From contig NZ_JAFAJM010000017.1 of the NCBI RefSeq assembly GCF_019236175.1, positions 1-64,000 on the forward strand: a DNA stretch of 64,000 nucleotides. Direction: 5' to 3'. The notes under the pieces are model-generated. The model had not been told where the DNA came from, did no database searches, and saw only the letters and a program-made list of their open reading frames with translations. The stretch is from Chryseobacterium sp. Its GTDB lineage: Bacteria; Bacteroidota; Bacteroidia; Flavobacteriales; Weeksellaceae. This document shows, piece by piece, positions 8,707 to 18,384 of the stretch. Position 1 is the stretch's first letter. Each line of letters starts with the position of its first letter. The position numbers and the translations under genes are program-made.

Positions 8707-8988
8707 TTATTCACAAAGGATAATTCCTTTATTATGATTAAATTCTACAACACCGCTTTTGATAGAGTAAGAAAAAACAGAGTCTTTCTCACTTTCTTTA
8801 GTAAAGTTTTTAGCAAAAGCATCATCAATTGAATTAGCAAAAAGCTTTACTTTACCACCTACTAAAGAAGAAACGATTCCTGCGTGGTTATTCATGATGT
8901 GAAATTCACCATTTTTCCCAGGCAATAATACAGAGTTTACTTCTCCTTCAAAAACTACATATTCTGGTGTTAAAATTTTTATATTCAT
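8707..8988 (-). CDS. atpC: F1F0 ATP synthase epsilon subunit, short form
   Basis: 93 residues covering only the N-terminal beta-sandwich (MNIKILTPEYVVFEGEV, then LPGKNGEFHIMNNHAGIVSS). The C-terminal two-helix hairpin, which inhibits ATP hydrolysis in other bacteria, is absent. This compact form is usual in Flavobacteriia. It is co-transcribed with atpD, 89 bp upstream. The remaining ATP synthase genes are not in the window, matching the split atp loci of this phylum. Confidence 0.93.
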   Translation of the reverse strand: MNIKILTPEYVVFEGEVNSVLLPGKNGEFHIMNNHAGIVSSLVGGKVKLFANSIDDAFAKNFTKESEKDSVFSYSIKSGVVEFNHNKGIILCE

Positions 8989-9005
8989 TTTAATTTAGAT
9001 TTGAA

Positions 9006-9026
9006 GATTTCAGATTTCAGATTTCA
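9006..9026. repeat. Three tandem GATTTCA units between atpD and atpC
   Basis: Three exact 7-bp copies at 9006-9012, 9013-9019 and 9020-9026. The neighbouring sequence repeats TGTCT and ATCTT words. It looks like slippage-prone intergenic filler. Confidence 0.6.
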
Positions 9027-9077
9027 GACAACCTTAAAGTCTCATGTCTGGTATCTTCTATCTTTATGTCTAATTTA

Positions 9078-10636
<1,559 letters not shown>

Positions 10637-10766
10637 TTGGTAAAAAAAAGATTTTTATCATGCTTTTTGAGAAACCTTCATGCACCCAATTTATCAATTT
10701 CACAGGGTATATACAGATATATGAACGTAGCAATGTTGCAGTTACAAAGTATACTGCAGACTTGTA

Positions 10767-10797
10767 TTGATACATTGGCACATTATTTCTATATTTG
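10767..10797 (+). promoter_or_regulatory. Promoter of ribF
   Basis: TTG (10767-10769), a 20-bp spacer and TATATTTG (10790-10797). It lies inside the 5' end of the longest open frame and so fixes the translation start downstream, at TTG 10817. Confidence 0.6.
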
Positions 10798-10816
10798 CAA
10801 TCAAAATTTTTCCGTT

Positions 10817-11737
10817 TTGAAAGTTTTCAAAAATTTTACAGATTATTCTTCTCAAAAGCCTTTAGCATTATCTTTAGGTATGTTTGACGGAGTACATCTA
10901 GGGCATAAAAGTATCATTGATGAATTGATAAATGTAGGTACAGAAAACAATCTGGAAACTGCTATTCTTACTTTTTGGCCACATCCAAGATTCGTATTTA
11001 ATCCCAATGAAGATCTTAAACTTCTGAATACGAAAGAAGAAAAGAAACAACTGGTTGAAAAATACGGCATTGATAATCTTTTTCTGAAAGAATTTGATGA
11101 AGAATTCAGAAATTTAACAGGAGAAGAGTTTGTACGTCAGATTTTGATTGATAAACTGAATGTAAAATACCTTATTATAGGATACGATCATTCATTCGGA
11201 AAAAATAAAAGCGGAAATTTTGAACTTCTTCAGAGGTTATCCAAAGAACTGGATTTTGAAGTGGAACAGATGGAAGCCATCAATATTCATGAAAATAATA
11301 TCAGTTCAACGAAAGTCCGTAATGCCCTTTTAACCGGAAGTATTAAAGAGGCCAATGAAATGTTGGGATATCCCTACTCCGTTTCAGGAACTGTAGTTCA
11401 CGGAAAGAAAATCGGCAGAACAATAGGATACCCTACGGCCAATATTGATACGGAGTCTATAAAACTTTTACCTAAAAAAGGAGCTTATATCGTTGAAGTA
11501 ACAGTAAAAGGCAAACAATATAAAGGAATGCTGAGTATTGGGACTAATCCTACGGTAAATGGAGAAAAATTAACGGTTGAAGTCTATATCCTTGATTTTA
11601 ATGATGATATTTATGATGAAAAAATTACGGTAAAATTCAGAGATTTTCTTCATGATGAAATCAAATTCGAAGGGCTTGAAAAATTAATTGAAAGACTTGA
11701 TGAAGATAAAAGATTAACTGAGGAATATAATTTTTAA
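10817..11737 (+). CDS. ribF: Bifunctional riboflavin kinase / FMN adenylyltransferase
   Basis: 306 residues from TTG at 10817. The frame stays open to 10637, but those 60 extra codons have no family similarity and contain the promoter, so I reject them. The N-terminal FAD synthetase nucleotidyltransferase carries SLGMFDGVHLGH (residues 19-30); the C-terminal flavokinase domain begins near residue 190 with GRTIGYPTANID, the ATP/metal-binding PTAN motif. It converts riboflavin to FMN and FAD in the cytoplasm. Normal length and complete domains. It ends at a strong shared terminator. Confidence 0.93.
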   Translation: MKVFKNFTDYSSQKPLALSLGMFDGVHLGHKSIIDELINVGTENNLETAILTFWPHPRFVFNPNEDLKLLNTKEEKKQLVEKYGIDNLFLKEFDEEFRNLTGEEFVRQILIDKLNVKYLIIGYDHSFGKNKSGNFELLQRLSKELDFEVEQMEAINIHENNISSTKVRNALLTGSIKEANEMLGYPYSVSGTVVHGKKIGRTIGYPTANIDTESIKLLPKKGAYIVEVTVKGKQYKGMLSIGTNPTVNGEKLTVEVYILDFNDDIYDEKITVKFRDFLHDEIKFEGLEKLIERLDEDKRLTEEYNF

Positions 11738-11742
11738 GATAT

Positions 11743-11774
11743 AAAAAAGGCTATTTGTTTAAATAGCCTTTTTT
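11743..11774. terminator. Bidirectional terminator between ribF and a lipoprotein gene
   Basis: AAAAAAGGCTATTT (11743-11756) and AAATAGCCTTTTTT (11761-11774) form a 14-bp stem with T tracts in both directions. Confidence 0.9.
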
Positions 11775-11779
11775 ATGTT

Positions 11780-12265
11780 TTATTTCAATGTTTTTAAATA
11801 AATTTTCTGAGGAGTTTCAGCATTTAATTTCACATTAGGAAATTCTTTGTCATGATCAATAAAGATATCTCCTTTTTCATTCGCTTTTCCGTTTCCGTCA
11901 GAATCCCATTCAGTCGCAATATAATATTTTGCACCATTCGCTGGCTTAGGGGTAATCTTGCTTTCTGCATCTTTGGGTATTGGTAAGTCTATGGTAAAAG
12001 GAACTGTTTTTTCTTCAAATTCCTTTTCGGTGATTAATGTGGCAGGAGCATCCTGTAAACCTTCACTTATCCCATATAAACTCACTTTAAGTTTTGGATT
12101 TTTAATCGTGAATTTTTCTGTTCCCGTAAATTCTATTTTAATACTTTCAGATGCTGTATTTTCAGGACTTGCAGGCATTGCAGTCTGATCTTTTTTCTCT
12201 TGCTTATTACAGCTTGATAAAGCTAATGCACCAGCTGCCATGAATAATAAAACAGTATTTCTCAT
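11780..12265 (-). CDS. Small lipoprotein, possibly YbaY-like
   Basis: 161 residues. A lipoprotein signal peptide ends at lipobox LSSC (Cys about 19), followed by a Lys/Gln/Ser-rich linker. The segment LKVSLYGISEGLQDAPATLI, then VPFTIDLP, resembles the beta-sandwich of YbaY/YscW-type lipoproteins (L-x-V-x-L ... DAPA ... VPF-x-x-x-LP). I judge that resemblance by eye only. A DSDGNGKANEKGD segment looks calcium-binding-like. Envelope-anchored; function unknown. Confidence 0.65.
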   Translation of the reverse strand: MRNTVLLFMAAGALALSSCNKQEKKDQTAMPASPENTASESIKIEFTGTEKFTIKNPKLKVSLYGISEGLQDAPATLITEKEFEEKTVPFTIDLPIPKDAESKITPKPANGAKYYIATEWDSDGNGKANEKGDIFIDHDKEFPNVKLNAETPQKIYLKTLK

Positions 12266-12363
12266 TTGAATTTTGTTTCGTTAATATTATTTTTAAGTGT
12301 TTATTAAAAAATTAACAACAAAATTTATGCCTTAAAAAAACTATATAAATTTAATTTCTTTTT

Positions 12364-12720
12364 TTATAAAGAATCATTAATTTCATTTTGATTTTTTTTT
12401 GTTAAGGATTTAAATACCAGATCATAAGACTGATCAATAAGTTTCCAAATCAGATCTCTTTTTAGCCCATCTACCAAAACAGAATTCCAGTGGGTTTTGT
12501 TCATATGATAGGCTCCGGTAATCTGAGGGTATTGTTCACGAAGTTCTGCACTCCATTCCGGATCAGTTTTTACATTAATAGCCAATGGCTGCTTTTCAAG
12601 TCCCATCAAAAGGAACATTTTTGTATCCACTTTTAAAACAAGTGTCTCATTATCAAAAGGAAAGCTTTCTGTGACTGCTTTTTTAGCAAGACAATAATCT
12701 AAAATTTCGTTGGCATTCAT
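12364..12720 (-). CDS. MmcQ/YjbR family protein
   Basis: 118 residues of the CyaY-like-fold MmcQ/YjbR family. The N-terminus MNANEILDYCLAKKAVTESFPF, then LVLKVDTKMFLLM and HMNKTHWNSV near the C-terminal half are the family's conserved blocks. Members are small cytoplasmic proteins proposed to bind DNA; a molecular role is not established. Complete length. It has no obvious operon partner. Confidence 0.85.
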   Translation of the reverse strand: MNANEILDYCLAKKAVTESFPFDNETLVLKVDTKMFLLMGLEKQPLAINVKTDPEWSAELREQYPQITGAYHMNKTHWNSVLVDGLKRDLIWKLIDQSYDLVFKSLTKKNQNEINDSL

Positions 12721-12854
12721 AAGATTGTAGTTGGGGATAGAAGGTTGAAAATGTTTAATAATAAGCTTAATTCTTGGTTCTCTTGGCTGTTGGCTGTTTA
12801 ATTCAAATTTACTACATTTAAGAAAGAAAATAATATCACAAAATCATAATTATT

Positions 12855-13517
12855 ATGAAAGCTCTGGTAATTGGCGCTACAGGTGCCACAGGAAAAGATC
12901 TGGTAAAGCAGTTACTCAACGATAAAGCCTTTGATGAAGTGGATATTTTTGTAAGAAAACCTGTTGATATTCAGAATGACAGGTTGAAAGTACATGTGGT
13001 CAATTTTGAAACCCCTGAAGAGTGGAAAGAGATGGTGAAAGGAGATGTAGCATTTTCTTGTCTGGGAACGACTTTAAAAGATGCGGGAAGTAAGGAAGCC
13101 CAGAAAAAGGTAGATTTTGATTATCAGTACGAATTCGCGAAAGCAGCTAAAGAAAATGAGGTGGAAGATTATATTTTAGTTTCAGCTTATGGAGCGAACC
13201 CCCATTCTAAAATTTTCTATTCTAAAATGAAAGGAGAGCTTGAAGAAGCTGTAAAACAACTTCATTTCAACAAAATTACTATTTTTAAACCGGGGATGCT
13301 TGAAAGAAAAGATTCCGCAAGAACCGGAGAGGTTCTGGGCAGCCGAATTATAAAATTTGCCAATAAGCTTGGTTTACTGGAGAGTCAGAAGCCCTTACCT
13401 ACTGCTATTTTGGCTAAAGCAATGATCAATTCTTCAAAGATAAAAAGTAATGGTTATTCCAGTATAAAGCTGGGAAATATTTTCTGTTTTGCAGAGAAAG
13501 TTATTGATCATTCATAA
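12855..13517 (+). CDS. NAD(P)H-binding atypical SDR (HTATIP2-like)
   Basis: 220 residues. The glycine-rich loop GATGATG is at residues 7-13, followed by a Rossmann fold, LVSAYGANPHS and a YSKMKGELE helix that places a Tyr/Lys pair like the SDR active site. KPGMLERKDSARTGEVLGSRI matches the TIP30/HTATIP2-like oxidoreductase branch. Substrate unknown; cytoplasmic. It is a single gene ending at a GC-rich hairpin. Confidence 0.8.
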   Translation: MKALVIGATGATGKDLVKQLLNDKAFDEVDIFVRKPVDIQNDRLKVHVVNFETPEEWKEMVKGDVAFSCLGTTLKDAGSKEAQKKVDFDYQYEFAKAAKENEVEDYILVSAYGANPHSKIFYSKMKGELEEAVKQLHFNKITIFKPGMLERKDSARTGEVLGSRIIKFANKLGLLESQKPLPTAILAKAMINSSKIKSNGYSSIKLGNIFCFAEKVIDHS

Positions 13518-13524
13518 AACGATC

Positions 13525-13578
13525 CGGCTCCGCTCTGCACACCATTTATCATGATCTTGCCAAGCGGAGCCGAAGGGT
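13525..13578 (+). terminator. GC-rich hairpin, terminator or dispersed repeat
   Basis: CGGCTCCGCT (13525-13534) pairs perfectly with AGCGGAGCCG (13563-13572), followed by AAGGGTTCTTTTT. It is much more G+C-rich than the surroundings, and a similar CTCCG...AAGCGGAG word pair occurs at about 62710-62748. Confidence 0.55.
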
Positions 13579-13593
13579 TCTTTTTACAATATT

Positions 13594-14169
13594 TTATTTT
13601 AAATATTTTGTAATAGACTCGCTTGTTGGCTTTGTCGTACTTACAAACGTATCGATTAGTTTTCCGTTTTCATCAATTAAGAATTTGGTAAAGTTCCAAA
13701 GAATGGTTGTATTCTTTACTCCATTTAACTCTTTCTCTGTTAAATATTTAAAGATAGGCGCTGTGTCATCTCCTTTTACAGAAACTTTAGCTGCTAATGG
13801 GAATGTTACTCCGTAATTTTTCTGGCAAAATGCTCCGATTTCAGTATTTGTTCCGGGTTCCTGACCCCCAAAATTATTAGCCGGAAATCCTACAATCACT
13901 AATTTATCTTTGTATTGTTCATATACTTTTTCCAGATCTGCATACTGTGGAGTAAAACCGCATTCTGAAGCCGTATTCACAATAAGGATTTTCTTGCCTT
14001 TAAAATCTGCAAAATTAATTTCCTTACCGTCAATACCTTCTACTTTGAAGTCATATATTGTTTTTCCCATAAGTTCTTTGGTTTTAGATTGAGAAATTTC
14101 ACTTTTTTGATTGGTGCAGCTTTGCAAAAATGCCATAAAAGAAAGCAGCAGTAAAAAAATCTTTTTCAT
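13594..14169 (-). CDS. Lipoprotein glutathione-peroxidase-like thiol peroxidase
   Basis: 191 residues. A lipoprotein signal peptide with lipobox LQSC (Cys18) precedes a complete GPx domain. The peroxidatic residue is Cys70 (NTASECGFTPQY) in place of selenocysteine; Gln103 (FGGQEPG) and Trp158 (ILWNF) complete the catalytic triad, and Cys115 (AFCQKNYGVTFP) is a candidate resolving cysteine, implying thioredoxin rather than glutathione as donor. Anchoring to the envelope suggests reduction of lipid or external peroxides. It lies 39 bp from the gene upstream on the same strand and may share its transcript. Confidence 0.88.
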   Translation of the reverse strand: MKKIFLLLLSFMAFLQSCTNQKSEISQSKTKELMGKTIYDFKVEGIDGKEINFADFKGKKILIVNTASECGFTPQYADLEKVYEQYKDKLVIVGFPANNFGGQEPGTNTEIGAFCQKNYGVTFPLAAKVSVKGDDTAPIFKYLTEKELNGVKNTTILWNFTKFLIDENGKLIDTFVSTTKPTSESITKYLK

Positions 14170-14208
14170 TTCTTATAAATTTTATTTGCAGTCAGACTGC
14201 TATTGAAT

Positions 14209-14871
14209 TTAAAACTTAAAAATATTAGCCGGGAAAACTTTGTTGATGTCAATTCTATTGAATATCATTACATAGTCTCCATCTTTTTTAGGGCTTGAGG
14301 ATTCAATTCTGAACGGCATGGTAAGATTACCTACTTTTTTATAGTCGGAATATACAGTCGTTTCCTCCTTTTTCACCTCTTTTAAAAGCATATAAGTTTT
14401 GGTATCAAAATAATACATATTCTTATTTACATTTTTAGTAAGCTCCACTTTATGACAATAAATTTCACCTACTTTTTCTTTTCCAAGATATTTGGCTTCA
14501 AAACCTTTATTCTCCCAGTCAATAAAATCATTATCAAAACTTTCCGGAACATATTCGGGATATTCCTGGAGCTTATTAGTAGCATAATTCATTGCATATC
14601 CTTTTGTACCGTCAAAACCTTCTATTGCAGTTTCTTTTCCGTTGGTGGTAATCACTGTTTTGGTAAGATTGGGACGTTGCTGATAAATTTTTATAGGATA
14701 CTCATCTTTAATTCCTAAAATTACTTTTCCCTGAAGCAACACTGAATTCATAAGTTTCCAATTCGTTAATCCTCCGGACAATTCAATGTTTTTATCTATA
14801 ATTTCTTTTGCGGTCTGCGCAAAAGATAAGTGCGACAATATCAGGCCAAATACTAAAAGTAACTTCTTCAT
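14209..14871 (-). CDS. LolA-like outer-membrane lipoprotein-sorting family protein
   Basis: 220 residues with a Sec signal peptide (MKKLLLVFGLILSHLSFAQ). The mature protein starts AKEIIDKNIELSGGLTNWKLMNS, then GFDGTKGYAMN and a C-terminal DYKKVGNLTMPFRIES, the pattern of the LolA/LolB-like beta-barrel family in Bacteroidota. These are periplasmic lipid- or lipoprotein-binding folds whose cargo is usually unknown; true LolA is a separate gene. Its own promoter is well formed at 14890-14921. Confidence 0.7.
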   Translation of the reverse strand: MKKLLLVFGLILSHLSFAQTAKEIIDKNIELSGGLTNWKLMNSVLLQGKVILGIKDEYPIKIYQQRPNLTKTVITTNGKETAIEGFDGTKGYAMNYATNKLQEYPEYVPESFDNDFIDWENKGFEAKYLGKEKVGEIYCHKVELTKNVNKNMYYFDTKTYMLLKEVKKEETTVYSDYKKVGNLTMPFRIESSSPKKDGDYVMIFNRIDINKVFPANIFKF

Positions 14872-14889
14872 TAATTTTATTTATAAATT

Positions 14890-14921
14890 CAAATATAAGG
14901 GGATTTGATCGAAATTGCAAA
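14890..14921 (-). promoter_or_regulatory. Promoter of the LolA-like gene
   Basis: On the minus strand TTTG (14918-14921), a spacer of 20 bp and TATATTTG (14890-14897), with a leader of about 15 nucleotides. Confidence 0.55.
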
Positions 14922-15005
14922 AAAGGCCAAGAAAGAGAAGAAAATGACAAGCTAACATCATGCGTTTACTGACAGGCTTTCTTTATTCAGTTTCCTATTT
15001 TCAAA

Positions 15006-15728
15006 TCAGATGAGTTTTCTCGCTTTTTCCAGATCTTCAGGAGTATCAATTCCTACTCCTACAAAATTAGTTTCAATCATTATAATCTTCATTCCGTATT
15101 CCAGATAACGGATACACTCAATTTTTTCTGATATTTCCAGTGGTTTCATCTCCAGTCTTGAAAACTGTAGCAAAGCTTCTTTCCTGAAAGCATACACCCC
15201 GATATGTTTAAAATAATTTACCTCATAAGAAACCTCTCTGTGGAAAGGAATTACTGAGCGGCTGAAATATAATGCAAAATCATTATTATCGGTAATAACT
15301 TTCACGTTATTTGGGTTTTCAATTTCTTCTTTTTCAGATAGTTTAATTTTTAATGAAGCCAATGAAATTTCCTGACGGTCATCTTCTTTGAAGACCTGAA
15401 TGAGCTGTCGTAGAGGTTCAAGCTTAAGGAAAGGCTCATCTCCCTGAACATTAATAACAATATCGCAGTCAATATTCTGTACAGCTTCCGCAATACGGTC
15501 ACTACCTGTCTCATGTTGTCCTGTCATTACGGCTTTTCCGCCGTTTTTTATAATTTCATCAAGGATAATTTCAGAATCCGTAGCTACGAATACTTCATCA
15601 AAAAGCCCTGTTTCTACCACGTTTTGATAGGTGGTTGTAATAACGGTTTTATTTCCCAGCTTATGCATTAATTTCCCTGGAAAGCGACTTGCCTCATAAC
15701 GTGCAGGAATGACAGCGATTATTTTCAT
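15006..15728 (-). CDS. kdsB: 3-deoxy-manno-octulosonate cytidylyltransferase
   Basis: 240 residues. The nucleotide-binding [16 protein letters not shown] is at the N-terminus, NVQGDEPFL is the metal/CTP-binding motif near residue 95, and [11 protein letters not shown] and [14 protein letters not shown] complete the family signature. It activates Kdo as CMP-Kdo for lipid A inner-core synthesis in the cytoplasm, which confirms a Gram-negative envelope. Complete length. A possible -7 element (TACTTTTG on the minus strand) lies at 15808-15815. Confidence 0.95.
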   Translation of the reverse strand: MKIIAVIPARYEASRFPGKLMHKLGNKTVITTTYQNVVETGLFDEVFVATDSEIILDEIIKNGGKAVMTGQHETGSDRIAEAVQNIDCDIVINVQGDEPFLKLEPLRQLIQVFKEDDRQEISLASLKIKLSEKEEIENPNNVKVITDNNDFALYFSRSVIPFHREVSYEVNYFKHIGVYAFRKEALLQFSRLEMKPLEISEKIECIRYLEYGMKIIMIETNFVGVGIDTPEDLEKARKLI

Positions 15729-15861
15729 TCAATAAAGTATTAATAAGTAGTTCGTAGTCTATAATGACCCTATTTCAACAGAAACAGACCATCATTTGTT
15801 CTCAAATCAAAAGTAGTAAAAACTCTTTTACTATACTATATAAGCAGGCTTTGTTTTTTAT

Positions 15862-16842
15862 TTAAAAAGAAACTTTTACTCCTACCATATTGTACTCCCA
15901 CTGACGGGATGCTATAAAATCAAGTTTATATTTTGTATTTTTTGCATTAGGGTCTGAAACCGTATATCTGCTTTTTGAGATTGTTTTTCCGATAAAATAC
16001 CCCATTAGTAAAGCCAGAGGATAATCTGAAGCCCAATGCACCTTACTTTGCATCATCTGAAAACACAAAGCTCCGGCCAGTGTATACCCTACCGGTTTAA
16101 TCCATTTTACATCCGGATAATTGTCTGCAATAACTGTTAATCCAGCCATAAATGTTGTTAAATGTCCGGATGGCATCGCATCATAATTTGAAGTGTTTTT
16201 ACCAAATGCTGCGAAACTCGGGAAAGGATTCCACGCTCCGCCTTTATTGCCATTGGCTTCAGCTATAAAAGGGCTTTCTCTTCCGGTAATTCTTTTAATA
16301 GTCTGAGTAAAAACACCGGAAAGGATTAAACTTTCCATAAGTCCGCTTGCTGTAGCCTGTGCTCTGTAATCATTTTTGATTAATCCATAGACTCCAAAAC
16401 CAATTCCGACCAATACCACCGTTGAGCCATTTCCAATTAAATATAATGTAGACCCAATATCTTTAGGAATTTTAAAAACACCTCCGATTTTGTGATAGGT
16501 ATTATCTTCACTCATTCCCCATTTTTCGGCAATTTCTCTTGAATTATCGGTTAATTTCTGGTCAACCGGAATAAGAATCAGTGTTGCGGCAACCGCACCG
16601 CCTAAATAATAGGCATGGTCTTTTGCTACAAAATCTTTATTCGTATTGATAAAATTTCGGGGCAGCTTGGTTACAAAATCCAGAAGTTTAGGTTTAGGAT
16701 AAGTCCTTACGGAGCCATCCTTTAAAGTATAAGTCTGTACTTTTGGCAGTTCTTTCGGTAATTCCTTTACCTTAGCTGTATCAGCTTCCTGTGCACATAC
16801 CAACATAGAGACAGGTAATAGCAGAAATTTCAATTTTTTCAT
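15862..16842 (-). CDS. PAP2-family membrane phosphatase
   Basis: 326 residues from ATG at 16842; the frame extends 5 codons to a TTG, but MKKLKFLLLPVSMLVCAQ is the signal peptide. After a linker and several membrane helices the three PAP2 motifs appear: KRITGRESP, PSGH and SKVHWASDYP (catalytic His in each of the last two). Relatives remove phosphate from undecaprenyl pyrophosphate, phosphatidyl-phosphates or lipid A. The active site should face the periplasm. Single gene with a textbook promoter. Confidence 0.85.
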   Translation of the reverse strand: MKKLKFLLLPVSMLVCAQEADTAKVKELPKELPKVQTYTLKDGSVRTYPKPKLLDFVTKLPRNFINTNKDFVAKDHAYYLGGAVAATLILIPVDQKLTDNSREIAEKWGMSEDNTYHKIGGVFKIPKDIGSTLYLIGNGSTVVLVGIGFGVYGLIKNDYRAQATASGLMESLILSGVFTQTIKRITGRESPFIAEANGNKGGAWNPFPSFAAFGKNTSNYDAMPSGHLTTFMAGLTVIADNYPDVKWIKPVGYTLAGALCFQMMQSKVHWASDYPLALLMGYFIGKTISKSRYTVSDPNAKNTKYKLDFIASRQWEYNMVGVKVSF

Positions 16843-16887
16843 CGTAGTTGTTTTCAACCTTAGTTATTCCTAGTTTTATAAAAACCC

Positions 16888-16919
16888 CAAAGGTAATCCC
16901 TAGTTGACTTTCCTACAAA
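16888..16919 (-). promoter_or_regulatory. Promoter of the PAP2 phosphatase gene
   Basis: On the minus strand TTTG (16916-16919), a 20-bp spacer and TACCTTTG (16888-16895). Confidence 0.6.
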
Positions 16920-17032
16920 ATCTTTATTTAATTTTTAATGTTTATTTAATTTTTTTAAAATATTATTCAGTTCTCAAGGGGTATATTTAATGAGAAAACT
17001 AATTCCGTTGACCTGAATATGATGATATATCT

Positions 17033-17086
17033 ATAAAAAAGTACCAGTGTGACAACCTTAAAAATGGTAAGTAGCTACACTGGTAC
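17033..17086 (-). terminator. Terminator of the aminotransferase operon
   Basis: GTACCAGTGT (17041-17050) pairs perfectly with ACACTGGTAC (17077-17086) across a 26-base loop. The minus strand continues into a T tract. Confidence 0.75.
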
Positions 17087-17108
17087 AAATATTAATAAAT
17101 GAGGTTTA

Positions 17109-18362
17109 TTACTTTAAATTATTCAAAGCATTTTCCATTTTCGGAAGCATCACTTTAATTTCATCAACAGCTAATCCTCCAACAGAAGCACGGAACCATG
17201 GTTCAGATGTATCTTCTCCGAATGCTGAGAACGGTACTAAAGCCACTCCGGCTTCATTGATTAAGTAGAATACCAGATCAGAAGAGTTTTCAATTACAGC
17301 TCCATCCGGTTTTGTTTTTCCGATATAGTTTAATTTAATGGTAAGATAAAGCGCTCCCATTGGCTCAATACTGTCAACGGCAAGTCCTTTTCCTTTCAGA
17401 TCCTGAACTCCTCCGTGAAGGACTTTTAAACTTTCTTCCAATTTAGCTTTGAAATCTTCTACAAATAGATTTACATTTTCAGGGTTTTCATAGAATTTTG
17501 CAGTAGCCTCTTGTTCTGGTTTTGGCGCCCATGCTCCTACGTGAGTAAGAAGAGCCTTCATTTTATCAATGATATGAGCTGGTCCGAATCCCCATCCTAC
17601 ACGTACTCCTGTTGCTGCAAGGCATTTTGAAATTCCATCAATATACACCGTATATTCTTTCATCTCAGGGAAAAGAGACACCGGATCTACGTGTTCTGCA
17701 CCAAAAGTAAGATTAGAATAGATTTGATCATACATTAAGTATAATGGTTTTTCATCAGCTCCTCTTTTTTTGTTTTCAGCGATCACCAGTTCACAGATCT
17801 CAGAAAGTTGTTCTCTTGTGAACATTGTTCCTGTTGGATTCAGTGGTGAGCAAAGTGCTAAAAGAACAGCTCCATCCAGGTGAGGCCTTACATCATCTGC
17901 TGTTGGAAGAAAATTGGTTTCAGGCTTTGTTTTTACTTCTACAGCATTGGCAGAAGTAAGATAAGCATAATGGTTGTTATTCCATGAAGGTGTAGGATAT
18001 ACTACTTTATCTCCTTCATCTACAATGGTTTTATATACTGCATAGATCAAAGGTCTTGATCCGGCTGTAATCAAAATATCATTAGGAGAATAATCCAGAT
18101 TCCATCTGTTTTTTAAATCTTTGGAAACTTCTTTTCTTAAAGATAAAAGTCCGTTGGCAGGAGGATAATTTGTCAGGTTATTCTGATAGGCTTTCTGAAT
18201 TTCTTCCTTCAGCAATGCCGGAATAGGATAGATATTAGAATTCAGGTCACCAATAGTAAGATTGGCAATTTCTGCTCCCTTTGCTTTTAGATCATTTACT
18301 TCGTTACCAATTTTTACAATTTCAGAACCGATCAGGTTCGCTGCTAATTTTGAAACTTTCAC
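17109..18362 (-). CDS. Class I/II PLP-dependent aminotransferase
   Basis: 417 residues, GTG start at 18362. Fold-type I aminotransferase with N175 (SPLNPTG), D212 and Y215 in YDQIYS, the Schiff-base lysine K246 (GISKCLAATG) and R254 in VRVGW. The N-terminal IGSEIVKIGNEVNDLKAKG is typical of Bacteroidota aspartate/branched aminotransferase-like enzymes. Amino-acid specificity is not predictable. Last gene of a three-gene operon after the phosphohexomutase and a lipoprotein, with gaps of 19 and 22 bp. Confidence 0.88.
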   Translation of the reverse strand: MKVSKLAANLIGSEIVKIGNEVNDLKAKGAEIANLTIGDLNSNIYPIPALLKEEIQKAYQNNLTNYPPANGLLSLRKEVSKDLKNRWNLDYSPNDILITAGSRPLIYAVYKTIVDEGDKVVYPTPSWNNNHYAYLTSANAVEVKTKPETNFLPTADDVRPHLDGAVLLALCSPLNPTGTMFTREQLSEICELVIAENKKRGADEKPLYLMYDQIYSNLTFGAEHVDPVSLFPEMKEYTVYIDGISKCLAATGVRVGWGFGPAHIIDKMKALLTHVGAWAPKPEQEATAKFYENPENVNLFVEDFKAKLEESLKVLHGGVQDLKGKGLAVDSIEPMGALYLTIKLNYIGKTKPDGAVIENSSDLVFYLINEAGVALVPFSAFGEDTSEPWFRASVGGLAVDEIKVMLPKMENALNNLK

Positions 18363-18384
18363 TTTTTTTCTTATTTAAAATTTA

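Noticed and set aside
8707..8988. Truncated atpC pseudogene
   Set aside because: The 93-residue form lacking the helical domain is normal in Flavobacteriia and the frame is intact.
10637..10816. N-terminal extension of RibF
   Set aside because: Contains the gene's own promoter and has no similarity to the family.
11958..12188. Plus-strand frames opposite the small lipoprotein gene and similar frames elsewhere (for example 20345-20713, 36496-36885)
   Set aside because: They are complements of well-supported genes and encode no recognisable protein.
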